From positions 1,054,001-1,118,000 of the forward strand of contig NZ_CP059493.1 in the NCBI RefSeq assembly GCF_014042015.1: DNA of 64,000 nt, written 5' to 3'. Below, in pieces: positions 42,791-50,692 of this stretch (within the stretch, counting starts at the first letter, position 1; each line of letters opens with the position of its first letter). Made by a program: the position numbers and the translations under genes. The notes beneath the pieces were generated by a model. That model did no database searches and was not told the DNA's origin. It saw nothing but the letters and a program-made list of their open reading frames with translations. The DNA comes from Actinotalea sp. JY-7876. GTDB taxonomy: Bacteria > Actinomycetota > Actinomycetes > Actinomycetales > Cellulomonadaceae.

Positions 42791-43260
42791 CAGCCGTGCT
42801 TGCGCAGGCTCATCGCCGCCAAGGCCTCACGGTTCTCCTGGCGCTCACGCAGCGCGTGGCGCTTGTCGTACTCCTTCTTGCCGCGCGCGAGCGCGATCTC
42901 GACCTTGGCTCGCCCGTCGACGAAGTACAGGGCGAGGGGGACGATCGTGTGCCCCTTGCCCTGGCTCTCGCGCTCGAGCTCCTCGATCTCGCGCCGGTGC
43001 AGGAGGAGCTTGCGCTTGCGGCGAGGCGCGTGGTTGGTCCACGTCCCCTCCGTGTACTCGGGGATGTGGACGCCCTCGAGCCACGCCTCGCCACGCTCGA
43101 CGCTCGCGAACCCGTCCACCAGCGACGCCCGGCCGGCGCGCAGCGCCTTGACCTCGGTCCCGGTCAGCACGAGGCCGGCCTCGAAGGTGTCGTCGATGTG
43201 GTAGTCGTGCCGCGCCTTCTTGTTCGACGCGACGAGCTTGCGTCCCGTCTCCTTGGCCAT
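42790..43260 (-). CDS. smpB: SsrA-binding protein SmpB
   Basis: A 156-residue RNA-binding protein of the trans-translation system; it delivers tmRNA to stalled ribosomes. Standard features are [34 protein letters not shown], the central HIPEY-W-NH region and the basic C-terminal tail with [19 protein letters not shown] chose ATG 43258-43260 rather than the GTG two codons upstream because TAGCCT lies at -12 to -7, a perfect leaderless spacing. The M23 gene precedes it by 46 bases. Its partner tmRNA gene is 8 kb to the left. Confidence 0.95.
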   Translation of the reverse strand: MAKETGRKLVASNKKARHDYHIDDTFEAGLVLTGTEVKALRAGRASLVDGFASVERGEAWLEGVHIPEYTEGTWTNHAPRRKRKLLLHRREIEELERESQGKGHTIVPLALYFVDGRAKVEIALARGKKEYDKRHALRERQENREALAAMSLRKHG

Positions 43261-43306
43261 GGTCACAGGCTAGGGGATGGGCCCGACACGGGCCGCCGGA
43301 AAACCC

Positions 43307-44668
43307 TCAGCCGTTGATCAGCGGGCGCGGGTCACGCGTGTTGCCGTTGACGTAGACCTCGAAGTGCAGGTGGCAGCCGCCCGAGGTGCCCGTGTTCCCT
43401 GCGTAGCCGATGAGCTGGCCCTGGGAGACCTGCTGGCCCCCCGAGACGGCGAAGCTCGTCATGTGGTTGTAGCTCGACATGAGCGACTGACCCTGCCAGT
43501 AGCCGTGATTGATCATCACCTGGTTGCCGAAGCCGCTGCGTGCCCGCGCCCACTCGACCGTGCCGCTCGCGCCCGCGTAGAGCGGGGTGCCGCACCACGT
43601 GCGCAGATCGGTCCCGGCGTGCAGGCGGTAGTAGCCGAGGAGCGGGTGCAGGCGCATCCCGTAGTCGGACGTCACGTACATCGGGTTGACCGAGCTCGGG
43701 TTGATGAACGGCCGGCTCGCGCTCGAGCCGCCCGAGGGCGGCGGTGGTGCGGGCTTGCCCGCTGCGGCCGCCGCTGCCGCTGCCGCGGCGGCGTCGGCGC
43801 GCCGCCGCTCCTCCTGCGCCGCGACGATGGCCTGCAGCTCCGCGGCCAGCGCGGCCTGCTGGTTGGCGAGCTCGCGCTCCTGCGCCTCCATGGTCGCCTT
43901 GGCGGACTCGATCTGCGCGGTCTTGGCCGCCGCCTCCGCCTGGAGGTCCTCGAGCTCGAGCTTGCGCGCCTCGGCGGCCGCGCGCGCGGCCTCGGCCTCG
44001 ACGACCTTGGCGTCCGCCTCGGCCTTGAGGCCGGTGATCTCCTCGCGGACCGCCGTGAGGCGCACCTGGCGGTTCCGGTTGACCCCGTTGATCTGCTCGA
44101 GCTCGCGCAGCGCCTGGGTCTGGGTCCGCAGCGCCGTCGAGGCGAGCGCGGACTGCTCGACGAACTCCTCGGTGCTCGTCGCGTCCAGCACGGCCGACAA
44201 CGACGACTGGGCCATGTTGCCCTTGTACGCGTCGCGCGCCATCTGGCCGATGGCCACGCGCGTGTCGTCGGCGCGGGCCGTGTCCGTGTCGATCTGCGCG
44301 GTGATCGAGGACTCCTCCTGCTCGGCGACCACCAGGCGCTCCGCAATGATCTGCGCCTCGCGCTGCAGCCGCGCGAGCGTCTCCTCCGCGAGGGCCAGCT
44401 GCTCCTGCGCCACGGGGATCTGCGCCTCGATGCCCTGGAGCTCGGCGTAGGCCTGCACGAGGGCGGCGTCGGTGTGCTCGAGCTCGGCCTGCAGCGCCTC
44501 CATCGCAGCGTCGGTCGCGGCCTGGCGCGCCTGCGTCTGCGCGCGCCGGTCGTCGTACTCGTCCGCGGCGGCGGGCAGCACGGCACCGGAGGCCAGCACG
44601 GCGACCAGGAGCGCGCCGAAGGCGCGGCGCGTGCGGCGGCGCGCGGGGGCGAGGGTGGCGGGGGGCAT
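43307..44668 (-). CDS. M23 peptidoglycan peptidase with coiled coil (EnvC/RipC-like)
   Basis: A 453-residue secreted protein. The signal peptide covers about residues 1-35 (ending AAADE). A long coiled coil with heptads (about 40-290, e.g. ALQAELEHTDAALVQAYAEL) precedes an Ala-rich stretch and a Pro linker, then the LytM/M23 domain with YRLHAGTDLR (first His and Asp) and GGCHLHFEVY (HLH). The layout matches EnvC-like murein hydrolases activated by FtsEX. In related actinobacteria the protein encoded here is the FtsEX partner RipC. It starts 5 bases after the ftsX stop, supporting that link. The metal ligands appear complete, so it may be an active endopeptidase. Confidence 0.9.
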   Translation of the reverse strand: MPPATLAPARRRTRRAFGALLVAVLASGAVLPAAADEYDDRRAQTQARQAATDAAMEALQAELEHTDAALVQAYAELQGIEAQIPVAQEQLALAEETLARLQREAQIIAERLVVAEQEESSITAQIDTDTARADDTRVAIGQMARDAYKGNMAQSSLSAVLDATSTEEFVEQSALASTALRTQTQALRELEQINGVNRNRQVRLTAVREEITGLKAEADAKVVEAEAARAAAEARKLELEDLQAEAAAKTAQIESAKATMEAQERELANQQAALAAELQAIVAAQEERRRADAAAAAAAAAAAGKPAPPPPSGGSSASRPFINPSSVNPMYVTSDYGMRLHPLLGYYRLHAGTDLRTWCGTPLYAGASGTVEWARARSGFGNQVMINHGYWQGQSLMSSYNHMTSFAVSGGQQVSQGQLIGYAGNTGTSGGCHLHFEVYVNGNTRDPRPLING

Positions 44669-44673
44669 CGGCG

Positions 44674-45588
44674 TCACACCTTCGTGTATCGGCTCAGAGT
44701 GACGACGCTTGACACCGCGGCGAGCCCGATCGCGACGACGAGCAGCAGCGGGGCGATCGTCCAGACGGCGTCGGTGCCGATGTACTGCACGAACTGGACC
44801 TGCGTCGCGAGCCAGTCCTCGATGAGGTAGCGGACCCCGAACCAGAGCCCTGCCACGGACAGCGCCGCGCCGATCGTCGCGGCGATGGCGCCCTCGAGCA
44901 TGAACGGCAGCTGGATGAACAGGTTCGAGGCGCCGACGAGCCGCATGATCCCGGTCTCCCGACGCCGGCTCATGGCCGAGAGCCGAATCGTCGTCGTGAT
45001 GAGCAGGACGGCGGCCAGGAGCATGACGGCCGCGAGGCCCGCCGCGACGAGGCTGGAGCGGTTGAGGACGAGGATCAGCGGCTCGATGACCTGCCGCTGG
45101 TCGCGGACCTCCTCGACGCCGGCCACGCCCGTGAACGCGTCGGAGACGACCTGGTACTGCTCCGGGTCGACCAGCGCCACGCGGAACGACCCCTGGAGCT
45201 GGTCGGCCGTCACGCCCTGGGCCCACCACTCGTCGGCGAACCGCTCCTGGAAGGCCTCGTACGCGTCCTCCTTCGACTCGTAGTAGACCGCCTCGACGTA
45301 CGGCTCGAGCGCCTCGGCCTCGAGCTGGTCGCGCAGGGCCTGCGTCTGCTCCGCGGTCACCTCGCCGCCCGCGCAGGTCGGGGCGTCGGAGTCGCTGGGG
45401 CACAGGAAGATCGAGACCTCGACCTTGTCGTACCAGTCGTCCTTCATCTCGTTGATCTGGAGCTGGAGGAGGCCGGCCGCGCCGACGAAGGTCAGCGACA
45501 CGAACGTCACGAGGACGACGGAGATCGTCATGGAGAGGTTCCGGCGCAGGCCGAGACCGATCTCCGAGAGGATGAACTGGAGTCTCAT
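44674..45588 (-). CDS. ftsX: Cell division ABC transporter permease FtsX
   Basis: A 304-residue protein with the FtsX plan. One helix near the N-terminus (LSMTISVVLVTFVSLTFVGAAG) is followed by a large extracellular loop with two Cys (FLCPSDSDAPTCAGG), then three C-terminal helices (LVAAGLAAVMLLAAVLLITTTIRL, IGAALSVAGLWFGV, APLLLVVAIGLAAVSSVV) with the MRLVGASNLFIQLPFMLEG segment. It couples FtsE ATP hydrolysis to activation of a peptidoglycan hydrolase outside. It follows ftsE by 7 bases and is followed by the M23 gene. Confidence 0.95.
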   Translation of the reverse strand: MRLQFILSEIGLGLRRNLSMTISVVLVTFVSLTFVGAAGLLQLQINEMKDDWYDKVEVSIFLCPSDSDAPTCAGGEVTAEQTQALRDQLEAEALEPYVEAVYYESKEDAYEAFQERFADEWWAQGVTADQLQGSFRVALVDPEQYQVVSDAFTGVAGVEEVRDQRQVIEPLILVLNRSSLVAAGLAAVMLLAAVLLITTTIRLSAMSRRRETGIMRLVGASNLFIQLPFMLEGAIAATIGAALSVAGLWFGVRYLIEDWLATQVQFVQYIGTDAVWTIAPLLLVVAIGLAAVSSVVTLSRYTKV

Positions 45589-45595
45589 GATGTCC

Positions 45596-46285
45596 TCAGC
45601 GGGTGGATCCGTAGACGCCGCGCGACTGGTCGCGGACGAGCTGCCCGTTGTCCAGCTCGATCACGCGCTTGCGCATCTGGTCCACGATCTCGTCGTCGTG
45701 CGTGGCCATGACCACGGTGGTCCCGGTCCGGTTGATCCGGTCGAGCAGGCGCATGATGCCGACCGACGTCGTCGGGTCGAGGTTTCCCGTGGGCTCGTCG
45801 CACAGCAGGATCGACGGACGGTTGACGAAGGCCCGCGCGATGGCGACGCGTTGCTGCTCGCCGCCCGAGAGCTCGTGCGGGCGCCGCTTCTCCTTGCCGC
45901 CGAGCCCGACCAGCTCGAGCGTGTCCGGCACGGTGGTCATGATGTGGTGGCGCGGCTTGCCGATGACCTGCAGCGCGAAGGCGACGTTCTCGAAGACCGT
46001 CTTGTTCGGCAGCAGCCGGAAGTCCTGGAACACCGCGCCGATCTGGCGGCGCAGGTGCGGGACCTTCCACGTCGAGAGGGTCGACAGGTCGCGGCCCGCG
46101 ACGAAGACCTTGCCCGCGGTCGGCCGCTCCTCGCGCAGCACGAGGCGCAGGAACGTCGACTTGCCCGAGCCGGACGCGCCGACGAGGAAGACGAACTCGC
46201 CGCGTTCGACCTCGAGGTCGACGTCGTCCAGCGCGGGGCGGGCGCCGCGCGCGTAGACCTTGGTGACGTTCTCGAAGCGGATCAC
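45596..46285 (-). CDS. ftsE: Cell division ATP-binding protein FtsE
   Basis: A 229-residue ABC ATPase. Walker A is [10 protein letters not shown]-loop [17 protein letters not shown], signature [14 protein letters not shown] and Walker [15 protein letters not shown], then the H-loop [11 protein letters not shown]. The start is GTG 46283-46285 with GAGGA upstream. FtsE pairs with FtsX at the divisome. In most actinobacteria prfB lies close upstream on the same strand; here prfB is about 10.5 kb away beyond a block of plus-strand genes. Confidence 0.96.
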   Translation of the reverse strand: MIRFENVTKVYARGARPALDDVDLEVERGEFVFLVGASGSGKSTFLRLVLREERPTAGKVFVAGRDLSTLSTWKVPHLRRQIGAVFQDFRLLPNKTVFENVAFALQVIGKPRHHIMTTVPDTLELVGLGGKEKRRPHELSGGEQQRVAIARAFVNRPSILLCDEPTGNLDPTTSVGIMRLLDRINRTGTTVVMATHDDEIVDQMRKRVIELDNGQLVRDQSRGVYGSTR

Positions 46286-46589
46286 GCGGTCCTCGGGTGC
46301 TCGGGTTCAGGTCGTCGCCGCCGCCCGGGGAGCCGGGGTCACGCTGCCCCGCGGGCACCAGCGGTGCGCGACCACACTAAGCAGCGGTGTCCGCGCGTCC
46401 GGCCGGGACACGCCGCCCGACGGGGGAGGACCGAGCCCGTGCCGGGGCATCGTGCCCGTGCTGCGAGAATTCGCCCGGTCTATGGGGTCTTGTGCGGTTC
46501 CGCCGGGTCTGAGTCGAGTGCACACTGTGGTTGCGGTCGACCGGGCCCTCGCCCGGTCGCACAGACCTGCGTCGCCGGGAGGGTCCCCC
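46286..46589. other. Divergent ftsE/luxR intergenic region
   Basis: This 304-base region separates divergent ftsE and the LuxR-type gene. The one clear structure is a hairpin (CGACCGGGC / GCCCGGTCG, loop CCTC, 46538-46559) lying in the leader of the LuxR gene about 18 bases before its GGGAGG site. I could not place a convincing -35/-10 pair. No gene is seen in it. Confidence 0.5.
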
Positions 46590-49172
46590 ATGGCCGAACC
46601 CCTGCCCGCGTTCGTCGGGCGTGTCGACCTCCTCGACCGCGCCCGGCTGGCCCTGTCCGACCCGCACTCGCACGGGATCGTGATCCACGGTGCGCCCGGC
46701 GTCGGGACCACGGCATTCGTCCACCAGCTCGAGGCGGGTCTGGACCCCCGCGTCGCGGTGCGGCACACCCACAGCTCGGTCGGCTCAGGAGGCGTGCCGT
46801 ACGGCGCGGTGATGCCCCTGCTGCGCGACGGTGCCATCGATGCGGTCGAGCACCCCCTGCGTGCCCTGCGCTCCGCGGTCGACCACCTCGTCGCCCAGGG
46901 CGCCCACTCGGTGGTCCTGGTGGTCCACGGCGCCCGGCACGTGGACGCATGGAGCGCCCTCGTGCTGTCCACCCTCGCCTCGGTGCCGGACTGCTCCCTC
47001 GTGCTCGTCGCGGACTCGCTCCGCACGCTTCCGCGTGACATCGCGGTCCTCGTGCGCGAGGGCGCCATGACCGCCCTCGACATCCCGCCGCTCACGCTGG
47101 AGGAGACGGCTCAGCTCCTGGCCGGGCGCTGGGGCCACGCGCCGACGCGTCTGGTCGAGCGCCTGTGGCGAGCCAGCCGGGGGAACGTGCGCTCGCTCGT
47201 CGCCCTGGTCGAGCACGTCGACGACGTCGGCCCGGGGGCGCTGCTCGACGTCGACCGCTGGCCCGGGCGCGCCGGCCTCGACACGGCGTTGCCGACCGCG
47301 TACGCCGCGCTCACGCCCTCCGACCGCCGGCTGCTCGAGGTCCTCGCCCTCGCCGGAGGGCTCTCGCTGCCCCACGCGGCGCGGGTGGGGGGCCCCGACT
47401 CCGTGGACGCGCTCCTCAGCGGCGGCCTGGCAGGCGTCACTGCGCCGCCGCGGCCGACGGTGCGGGTCTGCACCGACGTCGTCGCGGCAGCGGTGCGGCA
47501 CCAGGTGGGCGCGGGGAGGCGGGTGCAGCTCCTGCACGCGACGTTCCCGAACGGCGAGCCGGAGGACGAGGACCTCGTGCTGCGGTACGCCCGGTGGGCC
47601 GCCGACGGCGGCGTCGGTGTGTCGCCCGGCACGGCCTCGCGGGCCGCCCGGCTCGCCCTCGAGGCCGGTGACGCCCCGACGGCGCTGCTCGTGCTCGACG
47701 CCGTCCCGCAGGCCGACCGGTCGCCGGCGCACGGCGTCCTCACCGGCCTGGCGCTGCTGCTCGCGGGAGAAGGACGGGGCGGGCTGGACGCGCTCCTGTC
47801 GCTGCCCCGGCTGCTGCCCGACGACGACGAGGCGGCCGCGCAGGTCGCCTGGGGCCTGGGCGCGTGCCCCGACCTGACGCTGCCGCACGATGCCGGGCGC
47901 TGGGGCACCGCGGGGCGGCTGCTGCTCGACCTCGCGCCGACGGCGTGGCGGTCGTGGCTGCCCGCGAGCCGGGCCGCCGTCGCCGCCGTGGCCGACCTGG
48001 CCGCCGGGGGAGCCCTGCCCGCGCTGGAGCCGTTGCGCGCGGAGGCGGTACGCCTCGCCGACCTGGCCGGCGCCGACGACGTCGACCGCGCGGCCTGGCA
48101 CGCCGCGGTCCGCTGGCGGCTCGCCGAGGCGATCGCCCTCACGGAGGGGCGACCCCCGGCGGGGCCGGGGAGCGGGACGGTCGTGGAGGGCGCCCCACCC
48201 GGCGGCGGGGGCGACGGGCTCGACGCGCGCACCCACGGGCGCCTGTCCGCGGTGCTCGTCGACTACCTCACGGGACGGGACCTCGTCGTCGTGCCCCCGG
48301 GTGCGGCGGACGGCGAGCCGGGCGTGACGGCGCTGGACGACCTGTGCGCCGGCCTCCACGCCCTGCGGGCGGGGGCCCTCGGCGAGGCGCGCGCCGCCCT
48401 GGAGGCCGTGCTCACCGTGCCTGTGGCGCTGGATGCCGCCGGCGCGCGCACCGTCGCGCACGCTGCCGCGGCCCTCGCGGCCGCCGAGGACGGCGACCGG
48501 TCCGCCGCCCGGGAGCACCTCGCCCGGGTGACGGGCTCCGGGCGCTGGCTGCCCGCGCGCGTCGCCACGCTGCTCGCCACCTCCGCCGAGCTGGCGCTCG
48601 GGGAGCCGGGTGCCGCGACCCGGCTGGTGGACGAGGGGCGGCACGACGCCGCCGCGGGCCGTCCGCTGATGGCGGCTCGCTTCTTCCTCGTGCCGGCGCT
48701 GGCCGGCGACCGCGAGGCGGCCGACCTCCTCGGCATGACGGCGGGGCACATCGACGGCCCGCTCGCGCGGTGGGGCTGGGCCCTCGCGGTCGGCCTGGCC
48801 GGCGACGACGCCGCCCCGCTGCTCGCGGCCGCGGCGGACGCCGAGGAGTGCGGACGGCGGGGTGTCGCGCGGAGCGTCGCGGCCCTGGCCCTCGCGGCCG
48901 CCGTGCGCCGTGACGACACGGAGCTGGCGCGGGAAGCCCGCGCGGTGCAGGCGCGCATCGGGGCGCGCAGCCGGCGCGCCGGCCTCTCCGGAGCTCACCA
49001 CCTGACGGTCAGGGAGTCGCAGATCGCCGCCCTGGTCACCCAGGGGCTCGACAACCACGAGGTGGCGAGGGCGCTGCACCTCTCGGTTCGCACGGTCGAG
49101 GGCCACGTCTCGCGCATCTACGCCAAGCTCGGCGTCGCGAGCCGGTCCGAGCTCGCCGCCCTCCTCGGCTGA
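46590..49172 (+). CDS. Large LuxR-type regulator with degenerate ATPase domain
   Basis: An 860-residue protein. The C-terminal LuxR HTH is clear (HHLTVRESQIAALVTQGLDN and SVRTVEGHVSRIYAKLGVAS). The N-terminus looks like an AAA/STAND ATPase domain (AFVGRVDLLDRARLAL, GLLSLP-rich helical middle). But the Walker A sequence is HGAPGVGTTAF without the Lys, and the Walker B position is VVLVVHGARHVD where VVDDAH is usual. The middle is Ala/Leu-rich helical repeats. It probably no longer hydrolyses ATP. ATG 46590 has GGGAGG upstream. It lies directly before the polysaccharide genes on the same strand and is their likely activator. Confidence 0.82.
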   Translation: MAEPLPAFVGRVDLLDRARLALSDPHSHGIVIHGAPGVGTTAFVHQLEAGLDPRVAVRHTHSSVGSGGVPYGAVMPLLRDGAIDAVEHPLRALRSAVDHLVAQGAHSVVLVVHGARHVDAWSALVLSTLASVPDCSLVLVADSLRTLPRDIAVLVREGAMTALDIPPLTLEETAQLLAGRWGHAPTRLVERLWRASRGNVRSLVALVEHVDDVGPGALLDVDRWPGRAGLDTALPTAYAALTPSDRRLLEVLALAGGLSLPHAARVGGPDSVDALLSGGLAGVTAPPRPTVRVCTDVVAAAVRHQVGAGRRVQLLHATFPNGEPEDEDLVLRYARWAADGGVGVSPGTASRAARLALEAGDAPTALLVLDAVPQADRSPAHGVLTGLALLLAGEGRGGLDALLSLPRLLPDDDEAAAQVAWGLGACPDLTLPHDAGRWGTAGRLLLDLAPTAWRSWLPASRAAVAAVADLAAGGALPALEPLRAEAVRLADLAGADDVDRAAWHAAVRWRLAEAIALTEGRPPAGPGSGTVVEGAPPGGGGDGLDARTHGRLSAVLVDYLTGRDLVVVPPGAADGEPGVTALDDLCAGLHALRAGALGEARAALEAVLTVPVALDAAGARTVAHAAAALAAAEDGDRSAAREHLARVTGSGRWLPARVATLLATSAELALGEPGAATRLVDEGRHDAAAGRPLMAARFFLVPALAGDREAADLLGMTAGHIDGPLARWGWALAVGLAGDDAAPLLAAAADAEECGRRGVARSVAALALAAAVRRDDTELAREARAVQARIGARSRRAGLSGAHHLTVRESQIAALVTQGLDNHEVARALHLSVRTVEGHVSRIYAKLGVASRSELAALLG

Positions 49173-49197
49173 CACGCAGGCCGCGCCCGGCCCACCT

Positions 49198-49219
49198 CAC
49201 CCGTTCGGGCTAACGGGTG
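49198..49219. promoter_or_regulatory. Inverted repeat upstream of the polysaccharide operon
   Basis: CACCCGTT and AACGGGTG are perfect 8-base arms around a 6-base centre (CGGGCT), 26 bases after the LuxR-type stop. It could be an operator for the downstream operon or a weak terminator of the regulator gene. No T-tract follows. Confidence 0.45.
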
Positions 49220-49250
49220 CGTGCGATCCCGGCTCGACGCGGTGGGAACA

Positions 49251-49277
49251 CAGGTGTGACGGCGATGAAACAGGTGT
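49251..49277. promoter_or_regulatory. Direct repeat boxes CAGGTGT
   Basis: CAGGTGT occurs at 49251-49257 and 49271-49277, 20 bases apart (about two helical turns), each preceded by an A-rich base pair (ACA, AAA). A -10-like TAACGT lies at 49311-49316, 34 bases downstream. The spacing fits activator sites for a LuxR-type protein. Confidence 0.45.
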
Positions 49278-49381
49278 AGTGCCCCATATCGGACAGAACG
49301 CCACGCCCCCTAACGTCGGAGCACGACGTCATGCAGGTCGACGCGGACCGACGTACCGCCCCCGACGGGAGGACAGACCCC

Positions 49382-50692
49382 ATGCCGCTCGACTCCTTCT
49401 TCACCGATCTGAGGATCGGTGAGATCTCCGCCGAACAGCTCTGGGCTGCGTTCCCGCTCGCCGCTGCCGGCATCGTCGTGTGGAGCCTGTGGCTCTACCG
49501 CGTGATCCTGTCGCGCCGTGCCAGCCCGGTCGTCAACGACTTCCGCACCACGACCTCGGTCGTCGTCCCGTCCTTCCACGAGGACCCGGACATCCTCATG
49601 CGCTGCTTGCACAGCTGGCTGTCGCAGGAGCCCACCGAGGTCATCATCGTGCTCGACCTCGCCGACACCGAGGCGCAGCAGCGGATCGTGGCGCTCGGGG
49701 ACCCCCGGGTCCGCGCCGTGATGTTCCGGCACGCAGGCAAGCGGTCGGCCCTCGGCGTCGGGATGCGTCTGGCCACCAGCGAGCTGCTCGTCCTCGTGGA
49801 CTCGGACACCTCATGGCGCCCCGGCCTGCTCGAGGCCGTCCAGATGCCGTTCGTGGACCCCGGCGTGGGCGGGGTCAGCACCCAGCAGAACGTCTACGAG
49901 CGCGGCTCGAGCGTGTGGCGCCGCATCGCCGACTGGCTGGTCGACCTGCGCTACTACGACTACGTCCCGGCGATGGGCGCCGCCGGCGCCGTCGCCTGCC
50001 TGTCCGGGCGCACGGCGGCCTACCGCCGCGCGGCCGTCGAGCCCGTGATCGCGAACCTCGAGGACGAGTTCTTCCTCGGCCGACGGTGCATCGCCGGTGA
50101 CGACGGGCGCCTGACGTGGCTCGTCCTGGCGTCCGGGTACACGACGGTGCACCAGTCGACAGCACGGGCGCTGTCCATGTTCCCCGCGTCGTTCCGGGCC
50201 TTCGTCAAGCAGCGCGTCCGGTGGAGCCGGAACTCCTACCGCTGCTACCTGACGGCGATCTACAAGGGGTGGTTGTGGCAGGTGCCGTTCGTCACGAAGA
50301 TCACCGTGCTGCAGATCCTCCTCACCCCGGTCACGATGGGCCTGACGCTCGGCTACCTGGTCTTCGCCCGCCTCGAGGCGACGCCCGTGAGCATCGCTCT
50401 CGCCGTGGGCTGGGTGCTGCTCGGCCGCGGTATCCGCGGCTGGTCGCACCTGAGGAAGCACCCCGGGGAGATCCTCCTGCTGCCGCTCCTCGCGCTGATC
50501 GTGATCATGGTGGCGTTGCCGATCAAGCTCTACGCCTTCGTCACCATGAACAAGCAGGGCTGGCTGACCCGGCACGCCGACCAGATGGGCGGCGACGGCC
50601 AGACGGCGAGCACGATGCGCCGCGAGGCGTCCGTCCTGCAGGCCCCCGCCGTTCCCGTGACGGCTCGCGAGGCGGAGAAGGTCCCCGCATGA
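49382..50692 (+). CDS. Processive GT2 glycosyltransferase (hyaluronan synthase/NodC-like)
   Basis: A 436-residue membrane synthase. One N-terminal helix (AAAGIVVWSLWLYRVIL) precedes a GT-A domain with TTSVVVPSFHEDPDIL, VLVDSDTSW (DxD, about residues 140-142), CLSGRTAAYRR, the GDDGRLT motif (about 239-245) and QRVRW (277-281, the Q-x-x-R-W of processive enzymes). At least three C-terminal helices follow. GDD(R), SGR-YR and QxxRW together resemble hyaluronan synthase and NodC more than cellulose synthase. It should polymerise and export a polysaccharide. The start ATG 49382 has GGGAGG upstream. The next gene overlaps its stop (ATGA). Confidence 0.85.
   Translation: MPLDSFFTDLRIGEISAEQLWAAFPLAAAGIVVWSLWLYRVILSRRASPVVNDFRTTTSVVVPSFHEDPDILMRCLHSWLSQEPTEVIIVLDLADTEAQQRIVALGDPRVRAVMFRHAGKRSALGVGMRLATSELLVLVDSDTSWRPGLLEAVQMPFVDPGVGGVSTQQNVYERGSSVWRRIADWLVDLRYYDYVPAMGAAGAVACLSGRTAAYRRAAVEPVIANLEDEFFLGRRCIAGDDGRLTWLVLASGYTTVHQSTARALSMFPASFRAFVKQRVRWSRNSYRCYLTAIYKGWLWQVPFVTKITVLQILLTPVTMGLTLGYLVFARLEATPVSIALAVGWVLLGRGIRGWSHLRKHPGEILLLPLLALIVIMVALPIKLYAFVTMNKQGWLTRHADQMGGDGQTASTMRREASVLQAPAVPVTAREAEKVPA

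Noticed and set aside
43261-43266. GTG start for smpB two codons upstream
   Set aside because: It would sit only one base from the TAGCCT box; the ATG at 43260 has the right leaderless spacing and the family N-terminus.
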